Below, piece after piece: positions 1 to 7,024 of a stretch of 18,016 nt of DNA. The position numbers were made by a program, and so were the translations under genes. The notes beneath the pieces are model-generated. The model saw nothing but the letters and a program-made list of their open reading frames with translations, made no database searches and was not told the origin of the DNA. Numbering within the stretch: the first letter of the stretch is position 1; each line of letters begins with the position of its first letter. The stretch is from Dehalococcoidia bacterium (GTDB taxonomy: Bacteria > Chloroflexota > Dehalococcoidia > SM23-28-2 > RBG-16-64-32), in the NCBI GenBank assembly GCA_030690405.1, contig JAUYGU010000168.1, forward strand, positions 1 through 18,016. Reading direction: 5' to 3'.

Positions 1-945
1 CCACAGCCCGTTATAGATCAACTCCGCGTACTCCTGGGCGATGCGCGCCTTCAGCCGCTGCTGGTCCTTCGAGAGGGTGAGCGCCTCCAGCGCCTCGTGG
101 GCCGCCAGCAGCGTCACCGCCGCCGGCGCCTCGTATATCTCGCGCGACTTGATCCCGACGAGCCTGTCCTCGACCATGTCTACGCGGCCCACGCCGTGCG
201 CTCCCGCCGACTCGTTGAGGCGTATGACCAGCGACACCGGGTCCGCCTCTCGCCCGTCCAGCGAGACGGGCAGCCCCCGCTCGAAGCCGATCTCCACGTA
301 GGAGGGGTCGTCCGGCGCCTCCGCGGGCGCGACCGTCCACTGGTAGACGTCCGCCGGCGGCTCCTGCCAGGGGTCCTCGAGGACGCCGCACTCCACGCTG
401 CGCCCCCAGACGTTCTCGTCGATCGAATAGGGACTCTCGCGGGTGACCGGCACTGGTATGGAGTGCCGCTGGGCGTAGGCGATCTCCGCCTCGCGGTCCA
501 TGTCCCAGTCCCGCACCGGCGCCACGATGCGTAGCTCCGGCGCCAGCGCCTGCACGGAGACCTCGATTCGCACCTGGTCGTTCCCCTTGCCGGTGCAGCC
601 GTGCGCGACGGCGGTGGCGCCTTCGGCCCGCGCCACCTCTACCAGCTCACGGGCGATAAGCGGCCGCGAGAGGGCCGTGGCCAGCGTGTAGTGCCCCTGA
701 TAGCGAGCGCCCGCCGCCAGCGCCGGGAAGACGAAGTGGCGTACGAACGTCTCCTGGACGTCGCGCCAGACGAACTTCGCCGCGCCCGTGGCCAGCGCCC
801 GCGACTGCACCTCCTCCCGCTGCCGCTGCATCCCCACGTCGGCGGTGAGGGCGATAACCTCGTAGCCGCGCTCCTCCTTGAGCCAGCGTACGGCCACGGA
901 GGTATCGAGGCCGCCGGAGTACGCCAGGACTACCTTTTCGCCCAC
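1..945 (-). CDS. argG: argininosuccinate synthase, C-terminus beyond window
   Basis: ArgG joins citrulline and aspartate with ATP to make argininosuccinate, the penultimate step of arginine synthesis in the cytoplasm. The visible 315 codons contain the N-type ATP pyrophosphatase loop YSGGLDTS at about residues 9-16. They also contain the family segments AHGCTGKGNDQVR, SPYSIDENVWGRSVECG and RPVSL-like substrate-binding regions. ArgG proteins of this type are about 400 residues, so roughly 85 residues lie to the left of the window. I chose the GTG at 945: it gives the typical beginning MGEKVVLAYSGG and has GAGG at 951-954 five bases ahead. Another in-frame GTG at 951 is possible. The start follows the argD stop (953-955) closely and overlaps its ribosome-binding region, so it is the fifth cistron of the arg operon and probably translationally coupled. 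Confidence 0.96.
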   Translation of the reverse strand, partial: MGEKVVLAYSGGLDTSVAVRWLKEERGYEVIALTADVGMQRQREEVQSRALATGAAKFVWRDVQETFVRHFVFPALAAGARYQGHYTLATALSRPLIARELVEVARAEGATAVAHGCTGKGNDQVRIEVSVQALAPELRIVAPVRDWDMDREAEIAYAQRHSIPVPVTRESPYSIDENVWGRSVECGVLEDPWQEPPADVYQWTVAPAEAPDDPSYVEIGFERGLPVSLDGREADPVSLVIRLNESAGAHGVGRVDMVEDRLVGIKSREIYEAPAAVTLLAAHEALEALTLSKDQQRLKARIAQEYAELIYNGLW

Positions 946-952
946 AACCACC

Positions 953-2155
953 TCACTTCGGCGCGCCGGCCTCTATGCGGCCGAGCACCCTGTCCACGAT
1001 CTCGACGGCGCGATCCAGCTCCTCCTCGCTCACGGTGAGCGGGGGCATCAGCCGCAGGGCGGTCGGTTTCACGTTGTTCGCCAGCAAACCCTCCGCCAGG
1101 CAGAGCCGCACCGCTTCCTCCGCGACCTCCCGGTTCAGCTCAATCGCCCAAAGGAGACCCTTGCCGCGCACCTCTTTCACCATCGGGTGGCGGTCCGCCA
1201 GCGAATGGAGCCGCCGCTCCAGGTGCTCGCCCTTCTTCGCGACCTGCGCCGGGATGTCGTGGTCGACGATGTGCTTCAGGACGGTATAACCGACGTGGGT
1301 GGCGAGCGGGTTGCCGCCGAAGGTCGTGCCGTGCTCGCCGAGCGTGAAGACGGCGCAGTGCTCCTTCGCCAGGAAGGCGCCGATGGGGAAGCCGCCGCCC
1401 AGCCCCTTCGCGACCGCCATCGCGTCCACCTCGATCCCGTAGAGCTGATGCGCGAACAGCTTCCCGGCGCGGCCCACGCCGCACTGCACCTCGTCCGCCA
1501 TCAGGAGGATGCCGGCCTCGTCGCACCAGGCGCGCAGCTTCGGGAAGAAGTCGTCGTCCGGCAGGTTGACGCCGCCCTCGCCCTGGATCGGCTCCAGCAG
1601 GATGGCAACGGTCTTGCCGGTGGTCGCCTTCTTCACCGCCTCGATGTCGTTGAAGGGGACGCGAACGAACCCCTCGACAAGCGGCGTGAAGGGCGCGCGG
1701 TACCTCTCGGTGGCCGAGGCGGTTACCGTGGCGAGGGTGCGGCCGTGGAAGGCGTTCTCCGCGACGATGATCTCGTAGGCGCCGTCGCGCTTCTCCTTGC
1801 CCCACTTCCGGGCCAGCTTGATGCAGCCTTCGACAGCCTCGGCGCCGCTGTTGCAGAAGAACACCCGGTCAAGGCCAGTCTGCTCGCAGAGGAGCTTCGC
1901 CAGCTTGATCTGGGGCAGCGTGTAGTAGTAGTTCGACACGTGCATCAGGGTCGCCGCCTGCTCCTGCACGGCCTTCACCACCTCGGGGTGGCAGTGGCCC
2001 AGGCTCACGGCCGCGATCCCGGCGACGAAGTCCAGGTACTCGCGGCCGTCCTCGTCCCAAACGCGCGTCCCTTCACCCCTGACCAGCGTTATCGGCAACC
2101 GCTTGCCTACGGGGAAGAAGTGCTTCGCCTCCAGCTCGATCCAGTTCTCGCTCAT
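953..2155 (-). CDS. argD: acetylornithine aminotransferase
   Basis: This class III PLP-dependent aminotransferase converts N-acetylglutamate semialdehyde to N-acetylornithine using glutamate. It has 400 residues, the usual family length. Visible landmarks are CNSGAEAVEG (about 101-110), the FHGRT segment (136-140), the PLP-contacting aspartate in ADEVQCGVGR (D221) and the Schiff-base lysine in VAKGLGGGFPIGA (K250). The ATG at 2155 lies 10 bases after the argB stop, with GGAG about four bases upstream. It sits between argB and argG in the arginine operon, which supports the acetylornithine role. Related enzymes also act on succinyldiaminopimelate or LysW-bound substrates, but the neighbours argue for ArgD. 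Confidence 0.96.
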   Translation of the reverse strand: MSENWIELEAKHFFPVGKRLPITLVRGEGTRVWDEDGREYLDFVAGIAAVSLGHCHPEVVKAVQEQAATLMHVSNYYYTLPQIKLAKLLCEQTGLDRVFFCNSGAEAVEGCIKLARKWGKEKRDGAYEIIVAENAFHGRTLATVTASATERYRAPFTPLVEGFVRVPFNDIEAVKKATTGKTVAILLEPIQGEGGVNLPDDDFFPKLRAWCDEAGILLMADEVQCGVGRAGKLFAHQLYGIEVDAMAVAKGLGGGFPIGAFLAKEHCAVFTLGEHGTTFGGNPLATHVGYTVLKHIVDHDIPAQVAKKGEHLERRLHSLADRHPMVKEVRGKGLLWAIELNREVAEEAVRLCLAEGLLANNVKPTALRLMPPLTVSEEELDRAVEIVDRVLGRIEAGAPK

Positions 2156-2165
2156 CGCGCTCCGT

Positions 2166-2939
2166 TCATCCTACCACTGTGCCCGTCTTCTCTTCGATAG
2201 CCTCCAGAAGGGCGCCCGCGCGCCGGCCGTCGGCGATGACGCTGCGGCAGCCGGCGGCGGCCGCGTGGAGGCAGGCCTCCACCTTGGGGATCATCCCGCC
2301 CTCTATGACGCCGGCCGCGCTCAGCTCCTCCGCCCGCGGCGGCGAGAGGGCGGGCAGCGTCTCGCCGCCCTCGTCGCGGATGCCGGGGACATCGGTCAGG
2401 AACACGAGCCAGCGGGCGCTGAGGGCTGCGGCGACCGCGCCGGCGGCGGTATCGGCGTTGATGTTCAGCAGTTGCCCGCTGGGCGCCTCGCCGCGCCACT
2501 CGACGGCGATCGGCGCCAGCACCGGCAGGAAGCCGCCGTCAAGCAGGTCAAGCAGCGGCCGCGTATCGACCTCCGCCACCTCGCCGACGAAGCCCAGCTC
2601 CTCGTCGAGCTGTCTCGCCTTGAGCAGGCCGCCGTCGGCGCCGGAGAGGCCGACCGCCCGGCCTCCCGCGGCGGCCAGGGCGGCGACGAGCTGCTTGTTG
2701 ACGAGCCCCGCGAGCACCGCCACCACGACCTCCAGCGTGCGCTCGTCCGTGACCCGCAGCCCCCGCTCGAAGTGGGTAGGCACGCCGTGCAGCTTCAGCC
2801 ACTCGCTGATGAGAGCGCCACCGCCGTGGACGACGACGGGCCGCAGGCCGCGGCGCTGGAGGGCGACGACATCCTGCAGCGCGGTGTCCCGAGTCCCGAG
2901 CGTGGAGCCGCCTATCTTGATTACGATGGTGTCAGGCAT
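2166..2939 (-). CDS. argB: N-acetylglutamate kinase
   Basis: ArgB phosphorylates N-acetylglutamate with ATP, the second step of the acetylated arginine pathway. The 257-residue protein has the amino-acid-kinase fold signatures KIGGSTL (about 8-14), VVVHGGGALIS (about 35-45), NINADTAAGAVAAAL and the FLTDVPGI segment. It begins directly with the first beta strand, as in the short E. coli type. It lacks the extra N-terminal helix found in arginine-inhibited hexameric forms, so classical feedback inhibition at this enzyme is doubtful (inference from length). The start at 2939 is bounded by an in-frame TAG at 2949-2951. No good Shine-Dalgarno precedes it. The strong one lies farther upstream in front of a 10-codon ORF, so argB may be translated by reinitiation. 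Confidence 0.96.
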   Translation of the reverse strand: MPDTIVIKIGGSTLGTRDTALQDVVALQRRGLRPVVVHGGGALISEWLKLHGVPTHFERGLRVTDERTLEVVVAVLAGLVNKQLVAALAAAGGRAVGLSGADGGLLKARQLDEELGFVGEVAEVDTRPLLDLLDGGFLPVLAPIAVEWRGEAPSGQLLNINADTAAGAVAAALSARWLVFLTDVPGIRDEGGETLPALSPPRAEELSAAGVIEGGMIPKVEACLHAAAAGCRSVIADGRRAGALLEAIEEKTGTVVG

Positions 2940-2948
2940 GGCGCTTCG

Positions 2949-2981
2949 CTAGAGCATTGGAGCAAGGGAACAATCGAGCAT
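2949..2981 (-). CDS. possible 10-codon upstream ORF before argB
   Basis: An ATG at 2979-2981 opens MLDCSLAPML and ends at TAG 2949-2951. AAGGAG is placed six bases ahead of this ATG, whereas argB itself, nine bases after the TAG, has no clear ribosome site. The mini-ORF is in the same frame as argB. Either it is a translated coupling or control peptide, or the argB reading frame once began here and was cut by the TAG. The small ORF lies inside the inverted repeat described separately, so folding could hide or expose its start. Translation is inferred only. Confidence 0.35.
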   Translation of the reverse strand: MLDCSLAPML

Positions 2982-3005
2982 CACCTTCTCCTTGCTCCAA
3001 TGCTC
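2952..3005 (-). repeat. 16-bp perfect inverted repeat between argJ and argB
   Basis: GAGCATTGGAGCAAGG (2952-2967) is exactly complementary to 2990-3005, with a 22-base loop. A second, competing pairing exists: the transcript segment CAATTGAGCAT (3000-3010) can pair with ATGCTCGATTG (2971-2981) in the loop, apart from one G-U pair. The stretch is visibly lower in G+C than the flanking genes. No T-run follows on the minus strand, so it is unlikely to be an intrinsic terminator. It could tune argB translation or mRNA stability, or be a dispersed palindromic element. Confidence 0.75.
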
Positions 3006-3015
3006 AATTGCTCTC

Positions 3016-4251
3016 TCAAGTCGTGTACAGGCTGTTGAGGCGAACGTACTCCTCCGTCAGGTCGGAGCCCCAGGCCACGGCGCTGTGCCCGCCGAGGCCC
3101 AGGTCCACCCGGAAGCGCACCTCCTTCGCCTCGAAGTAGGGCTTCGCCTGCCCCGCCTCCAGCGGCTGGGGCGAGCCGCCCTTCAGGAGGCACAGCTCGT
3201 GCCCATCGGCGTCGACCAGCCAGAGCGCCGTCTTCGCCTCCTCCATCCGGCAGCCGGAGTTGCCGACGGCAGCCAGCACGCGGCCCCAGTTCGGGTCGTG
3301 ACCGTAGACAGCCGTCTTCACCGCCAGCGAGCGCACGACCTCGCGCGCGGCCAGCCGCGCGTCCTGCGCCGACGCCGCGCCGACGACGGTCGCCTCGATC
3401 ACCTTGGTGCCGCCCTCGGCGTCGGCAACGATCTGCTGTGCGAGGTCGGTGCAGACGTGCGCCAGCGCCGCGGCGAACGCCGGCGCCAGCGGGTGGCCGT
3501 CGCTGATCTCGCCGCCGTCGGCGAGGCCGTTCGCCAGCACGACAACCGTGTCGTTCGTGCTCGTATCGCTGTCCACGTCGATCATGTTGAAGGAAACGCC
3601 CACCGCCTCCTTCAGCGCTCGCGAGAGGAAGGGCGCGGCGACGGGGGCGTCCGTGGTGATGAATGCGAGCATCGTCGCCATGTTGGGGTGGATCATGCCC
3701 GCCCCCTTGCAGGCGCCGCCCAGCGTGTACTGGCCGAAGCGTACGGCAGACTCTTTTGGCCGGGTGTCCGTGGTCATGATCCCCCGCGCGAACGCCGGGC
3801 CGCCGCCCGCCGAGAGCTCCACCGCCTCGATCCCCTGCCGCACGCGGTCCATGGGGAGGAAGGTGCCGATGACGCCGGTGGAGGCGACGACGATGTCGTG
3901 CGGGTCGAGGCCGAGCTTAGCGCCCGCGAGCTGCGCCATCTCGACGGCGTCGGCCAGCCCCTGCTCGCCGGTGGCGGCGTTGGCACAGCCGCTGTTGGCG
4001 ACGACGGCCTGCGCCGTCCCGCCGGCCAGGTGCTTGCGCGTGATGACGACCGGCGCGGCGACGACCTTGCACTGCGTGAACACGCCGGCGGCGGTGCAGG
4101 GCGCCTCGGAGTAGAGCAAGGCCACGTCCGGCTTGTCCCAGTCCAGCCGCATCCGGGCGGGCACCGCCCCCGCGACGAACCCCTTGGCGCTCGTCACGCC
4201 GCCGGCCACCACCACCTCAAGCGTCTCGCTCATAGCTGCCTCAGAATACAT
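3016..4251 (-). CDS. argJ: glutamate N-acetyltransferase / amino-acid acetyltransferase
   Basis: ArgJ moves the acetyl group from N-acetylornithine back to glutamate. Bifunctional members also use acetyl-CoA to start the pathway. The 411-residue precursor contains the self-cleavage region KGAGMIHPNMATML, in which the threonine of MATML becomes the N-terminal nucleophile of the beta chain after autoproteolysis. Other family segments are CNAATG-like NSGCANAATGEQG, STGVIGTFLPMDRV and the C-terminal VEYVRLNSLYTT-like ending. The ATG at 4251 is favoured because AGGAGG lies about nine bases ahead. A second ATG at 4233 (MSETLEVV) is a reasonable alternative. It starts 11 bases after argC. No argA is visible in the window, so whether this ArgJ is mono- or bifunctional cannot be decided here. 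Confidence 0.96.
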   Translation of the reverse strand: MYSEAAMSETLEVVVAGGVTSAKGFVAGAVPARMRLDWDKPDVALLYSEAPCTAAGVFTQCKVVAAPVVITRKHLAGGTAQAVVANSGCANAATGEQGLADAVEMAQLAGAKLGLDPHDIVVASTGVIGTFLPMDRVRQGIEAVELSAGGGPAFARGIMTTDTRPKESAVRFGQYTLGGACKGAGMIHPNMATMLAFITTDAPVAAPFLSRALKEAVGVSFNMIDVDSDTSTNDTVVVLANGLADGGEISDGHPLAPAFAAALAHVCTDLAQQIVADAEGGTKVIEATVVGAASAQDARLAAREVVRSLAVKTAVYGHDPNWGRVLAAVGNSGCRMEEAKTALWLVDADGHELCLLKGGSPQPLEAGQAKPYFEAKEVRFRVDLGLGGHSAVAWGSDLTEEYVRLNSLYTT

Positions 4252-4262
4252 GACCTCTCCTC

Positions 4263-5330
4263 CTACGGGTAGACTGCCGGCGTCTCCAGCCCGGCCGTCT
4301 CATTCAGCCCCAGCATCGCGTTCATATTCTGGATCGCCTGGCCAGCCGCGCCCTTCACCAGGTTATCGATGACGCTCACCACCACCAGCCGCTCCGTCCG
4401 CGGGTCCACGGTGGGATGGACCAGGCACATGTTGCTCCCCGCCACCAGCTTCGAGGCGGGCGGCGAGTCCACAACGCGCACGAACGGCTCGCCCTTGTAG
4501 AACTCCCGGTACAGCTCGCGCGCCTGCTCTCCACTCTGGACCGCGCCGGGCAGGAGCGGGGCGTAGCAGGTGGAGAGTATCCCCCGCGTCATCGGGATCA
4601 GATGCGGCGTGAAGGTGACCTTCGGCTGCGGGGCCGACAGGTCGGCCGACACTCGGCCCGGCTGCGGCGCCTCCGCTTGGGGCCACATCGCCGTGAGCTC
4701 CTGGACGATCTCCGGCAGGTGGCGGTGCCCGGCCAGGCCGTACGCGGAGACGCTCTCGTTCGCCTCCGCGAAGTGGTAGGCCAGACCCAGCGTGCGCCCG
4801 GCGCCCGAGACGCCGGACTTCGAGTCGATGATCACGTCCGGCCCGATGACGCCCTCCTTCACCGCCGGCGCCAGCGCCAGCAGAGCGCTCTCCGGGTAGC
4901 AGCCCGGGTTGGCGACGAGCCTGGAGGAGCGCACCGCCTCCCGGTTCAGCTCCGTCAGGCCGTAGGCGGCCCGCGCAAGCAGGTCGGGCGCGGGGTGCTC
5001 AGCCCCGTACCAGCGGGCGTACTCCTGCGGGTCGCGCAGGCGGAAGTCCGCGCTTATGTCGACCACCGGCACGCCGGCGCGCACCAGCGGCGCCAGCGCC
5101 TCCGCGCTCGCCGCGTGAGGGAGGGCGGAGAACGCGAAATCGACGTCGCCTATCTCCTCGCCCAGGGTGAGGTCGTAGGCCGCCAGGTGGGGGAAGACCT
5201 CCGCCAGCGGCTTGCCGGCGGCGCTACGGCCGCTGACGCTGGTCAGTCGCGCCTCCGGGTGGGCGTAGAGCAGCCGCGCCAGCTCGGCGCCGGCGTAGCC
5301 CGTGACGTTGATGATGCCCACTCTGACCAT
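4263..5330 (-). CDS. argC: N-acetyl-gamma-glutamyl-phosphate reductase
   Basis: ArgC reduces N-acetylglutamyl phosphate with NADPH to the semialdehyde, the third pathway step. The 355-residue protein opens with the Rossmann segment VGIINVTGYAGAELARLL. It carries the catalytic cysteine in ANPGCYPESALL (C144), the SGVSGAGR loop (172-179), the conserved GHRHLPEI histidine region (about 201-208) and the HLIPMTRGILST segment. It is the first cistron of the arg operon. GGAGGAG lies five bases before the ATG (5336-5342). An intrinsic-terminator-like hairpin ends about 15 bases before that ribosome site, and a short Arg-Pro-rich leader ORF lies farther upstream, so operon expression probably depends on attenuation. 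Confidence 0.97.
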   Translation of the reverse strand: MVRVGIINVTGYAGAELARLLYAHPEARLTSVSGRSAAGKPLAEVFPHLAAYDLTLGEEIGDVDFAFSALPHAASAEALAPLVRAGVPVVDISADFRLRDPQEYARWYGAEHPAPDLLARAAYGLTELNREAVRSSRLVANPGCYPESALLALAPAVKEGVIGPDVIIDSKSGVSGAGRTLGLAYHFAEANESVSAYGLAGHRHLPEIVQELTAMWPQAEAPQPGRVSADLSAPQPKVTFTPHLIPMTRGILSTCYAPLLPGAVQSGEQARELYREFYKGEPFVRVVDSPPASKLVAGSNMCLVHPTVDPRTERLVVVSVIDNLVKGAAGQAIQNMNAMLGLNETAGLETPAVYP

Positions 5331-5344
5331 AGCAGCTCCTCCAG

Positions 5345-5381
5345 AAAATCAAAATCGCCCCACCGTTTGCAGCGGTGGGGC
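5345..5381 (-). terminator. attenuator terminator hairpin before argC
   Basis: On the minus strand GCCCCACCG (5373-5381) pairs perfectly with CGGTGGGGC (5357-5365) around a 7-base loop. A U-rich tract GATTTTGATTTT (5345-5356) follows. This is an intrinsic-terminator layout placed inside the untranslated leader, upstream of the first structural gene. That position is diagnostic of attenuation rather than end-of-operon termination. Confidence 0.75.
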
Positions 5382-5460
5382 TTCCGGTTTGTGCTCTGCT
5401 AGCGACTGCTAGCGACTGCCCGCGGGCACAGGGAACCCACCGCCGAACGAAGGTCGCGGT
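5370..5460 (-). promoter_or_regulatory. competing antiterminator / anti-antiterminator segments of the arg leader
   Basis: Segment 2, CGGCGGUGGGUUCC (5432-5445), pairs with GGAA (5382-5385) plus CCCACCGCUG (5370-5379). This gives 14 pairs, one of them G-U, with a two-base bulge at 5380-5381. The helix uses nearly the whole 5' arm of the terminator, so the two structures exclude each other. Segment 1, ACCGCGA (5454-5460), can pair with segment 2 at 5439-5446 (7 bp, one bulged G) and overlaps the leader-peptide Arg codons 12 and 14. Model (inference): a ribosome stalled at Arg codons blocks segment 1, segment 2 pairs with the terminator arm, and transcription continues. Without stalling, segments 1 and 2 pair and the terminator forms. 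Confidence 0.65.
5397..5419. repeat. 10-bp tandem repeat in the arg leader
   Basis: The plus strand reads CTGCTAGCGA twice in direct succession, then ACTGCC. On the transcript this lies just after the last sense codons of the leader peptide and contains its TAG, with a second TAG ten bases on. It falls in the spacer between antiterminator segments 2 and 3. Function unknown. Confidence 0.6.
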
Positions 5461-5495
5461 CGCGGTCGAGCGTCCCCGATGCGCAGCGCAGTCAT
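5409..5495 (-). CDS. candidate arginine leader peptide
   Basis: A 28-codon ORF begins with ATG at 5493-5495 and ends with TAG at 5409-5411. It contains Arg at positions 5, 10, 12, 14 and 28, with the run ARPRPRP at 9-15 read from GCT CGA CCG CGA CCG CGA CCT. CGA appears to be a minority Arg codon here: in the nearby argG start I count mostly CGC and CGG. The ATG lies only nine bases after the -10 hexamer, so the mRNA would start at or within about three bases of it. This is a leaderless arrangement known for attenuation peptides in some GC-rich bacteria. There is no Shine-Dalgarno. In a GC-rich genome Arg codons also arise by chance, so the case rests on the combination with promoter, terminator and antiterminator. 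Confidence 0.65.
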   Translation of the reverse strand: MTALRIGDARPRPRPSFGGGFPVPAGSR

Positions 5496-5504
5496 GATGG
5501 CGAC

Positions 5505-5533
5505 AGGATACGGACTCGTGAGGCGGGTGTCAA
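5505..5533 (-). promoter_or_regulatory. sigma-70-type promoter of the arg operon
   Basis: The minus strand carries TTGACA (5528-5533), a 17-base spacer and TATCCT (5505-5510). The predicted start site near 5498 is at the leader-peptide ATG. The -35 box begins nine bases beyond the MFS stop codon, so the arg operon has its own promoter. A GGGC-TGAA-GCCC hairpin containing the MFS stop codon immediately precedes it. Confidence 0.75.
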
Positions 5534-5541
5534 GCCGGGCT

Positions 5542-6999
5542 TCAGCCCGCGGGCACGGCGGCCGGATCATCGTCTTCCAGAACAACCGGCGTACGCATCG
5601 TCCCCGCGGCCGCTTTGTCGTCGATCAAGAGAGCGGCGAGTATGCCGAGGACCGAGAGGACGGCGGCGACGATGAACGCGTCGTGGAAGGCGGACAGGGC
5701 TCCGTCCCGCGTCAGCGGGCTACCCAGGACGGCGTCGTAGTGGGTCAGGCGGTTCGTGAGGACCGTCGCGAGAAGGGCCACGCCGAAGCTCGCCGCCACC
5801 TGCCGCCCGGCGTTGAAGATCGCGCTCGCCCGGCCCGCGTCCACGGAGCTTATCGTCGCAAACGTCGCCGTCTGGATCGGGATCAGGGTCAGCGCGAACG
5901 ACCAGCCGCGGGCGAGCATGATGAGGCGGATCCACCACTGGCTGGTCTCCAGACCGACAAGCAGGAAGACGAGGGTGGTGAGCATGACGCCGGTCATCCC
6001 GGCCATCATCATCCGCCGCGGCCCGATATGCCGGTAGAGACGCCCGGCGGGCTGGACCATCATGAACACGCCGATCGCCTGGGGGAATGTCGTCAGGCCG
6101 GACTCCAGCGGGCTCAGCCCCATCTCCGCCTGGAGGAGCAGCGGCAGCAGGAACAGAGCGCCCAGAAGGCCGCCCTGCCCCATGAACTGCACCACGTTCG
6201 CGGCACGGAACAGCTTGTCGCGGAACAGCCGCACGTCGATCATGGGCTCCTTCACCCGCAGCTCGACGGCCGTGAAGAGGGCGAGGAGGACCAGGCCGGC
6301 AGACCCGAACAGGGCCACCCGGCCGTCGTCGAGGCCGCGCGGGCCGGCCTCCGCCAGCGCGTACATCACTCCGGCGAGACCGACACCCCCGAGCAGCAGG
6401 CCCGGCACGTCCAGGCGGCCGGGGTGCGCCTGCCTCTCCTCGCGGAGGAAGGCTGCGGCGACGATCAGGCCGGTGATGCCGACGGGGATGTTGATGAGGA
6501 AGATCCAGCGCCAGGACTGGTACTCCACCAGGTAGCCGCCCAGCACGGGGCCGCTGGCCGGTGCCACAACGATCGGGATCGAGAGTACGGCAGAGGCGAC
6601 GGCGCGCTCCACCGGCGGGAAGGCGCGGAACAGCATCGCGGTTCCCACGGGGGTGAGCATGCCACCGGCGGCGCCCTGGAGCAGCCGGAAGGCGATCAGC
6701 GATTCGATGTCCCAAGCCATTCCGCAGAGGAACGAACCCAGCGTGAACAGGGAGAGCGCGAACATGAAGACGCGCTTGGTGCCGAAGCGGTCGCCCGCCC
6801 AGCCGCTGACCGGGATGAACACGGCCAGGCTGAGCAGGTAGCCCGTGACCACCCACTGGATCGTCGTCGTGGAGGCGGAGAAGTCCTTCGCCAGCGTGGG
6901 CAGCGCCACGTTGGTGATCGTCATGTCCAGCAGGTCCATGAAGATCCCGAAGACGAAGACGATCCCTACCAGCCACTTGTACTCCAGCCGCAGTCTCAC
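5542..6999 (-). CDS. DHA2-family MFS multidrug exporter
   Basis: This 485-residue integral membrane protein matches 14-helix drug:H+ antiporters of the EmrB/QacA type. Visible signatures are LLDMTITNVALP in helix 1 (about 23-34, motif D1), GWAGDRFGTKR in the loop between helices 2 and 3 (about 66-76, motif A), and GPVLGGYLVEYQSWRW (about 150-165, motif C, typical of exporters). Many further hydrophobic segments follow to the C-terminus. The start is a GTG at 6999. AGGAG lies about 11 bases upstream, a rather long spacing. It begins 25 bases after the LLM oxidoreductase and is probably co-transcribed with it. The substrate cannot be read from sequence. Confidence 0.93.
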   Translation of the reverse strand: MRLRLEYKWLVGIVFVFGIFMDLLDMTITNVALPTLAKDFSASTTTIQWVVTGYLLSLAVFIPVSGWAGDRFGTKRVFMFALSLFTLGSFLCGMAWDIESLIAFRLLQGAAGGMLTPVGTAMLFRAFPPVERAVASAVLSIPIVVAPASGPVLGGYLVEYQSWRWIFLINIPVGITGLIVAAAFLREERQAHPGRLDVPGLLLGGVGLAGVMYALAEAGPRGLDDGRVALFGSAGLVLLALFTAVELRVKEPMIDVRLFRDKLFRAANVVQFMGQGGLLGALFLLPLLLQAEMGLSPLESGLTTFPQAIGVFMMVQPAGRLYRHIGPRRMMMAGMTGVMLTTLVFLLVGLETSQWWIRLIMLARGWSFALTLIPIQTATFATISSVDAGRASAIFNAGRQVAASFGVALLATVLTNRLTHYDAVLGSPLTRDGALSAFHDAFIVAAVLSVLGILAALLIDDKAAAGTMRTPVVLEDDDPAAVPAG

Positions 7000-7024
7000 G
7001 CCGGGCTTTTCTCCTCCCGTCGCC

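Noticed and set aside
946..951. argG start at GTG 951
   Set aside because: It would leave almost no ribosome site. The GTG at 945 has GAGG at a normal distance and gives the usual ArgG beginning.
878..2200. Long open frame on the plus strand opposite argD
   Set aside because: GC-rich shadow of argD on the other strand. The composition is rich in Arg, His and Leu, with no recognisable domain. Similar shadows lie opposite most genes here.
5345..5500. T-box riboswitch in the arg leader
   Set aside because: There is no T-box core (UGGNACCGCG) and no stem I with specifier loop. GGTGGGTTCC superficially resembles it but is explained better as the antiterminator strand.
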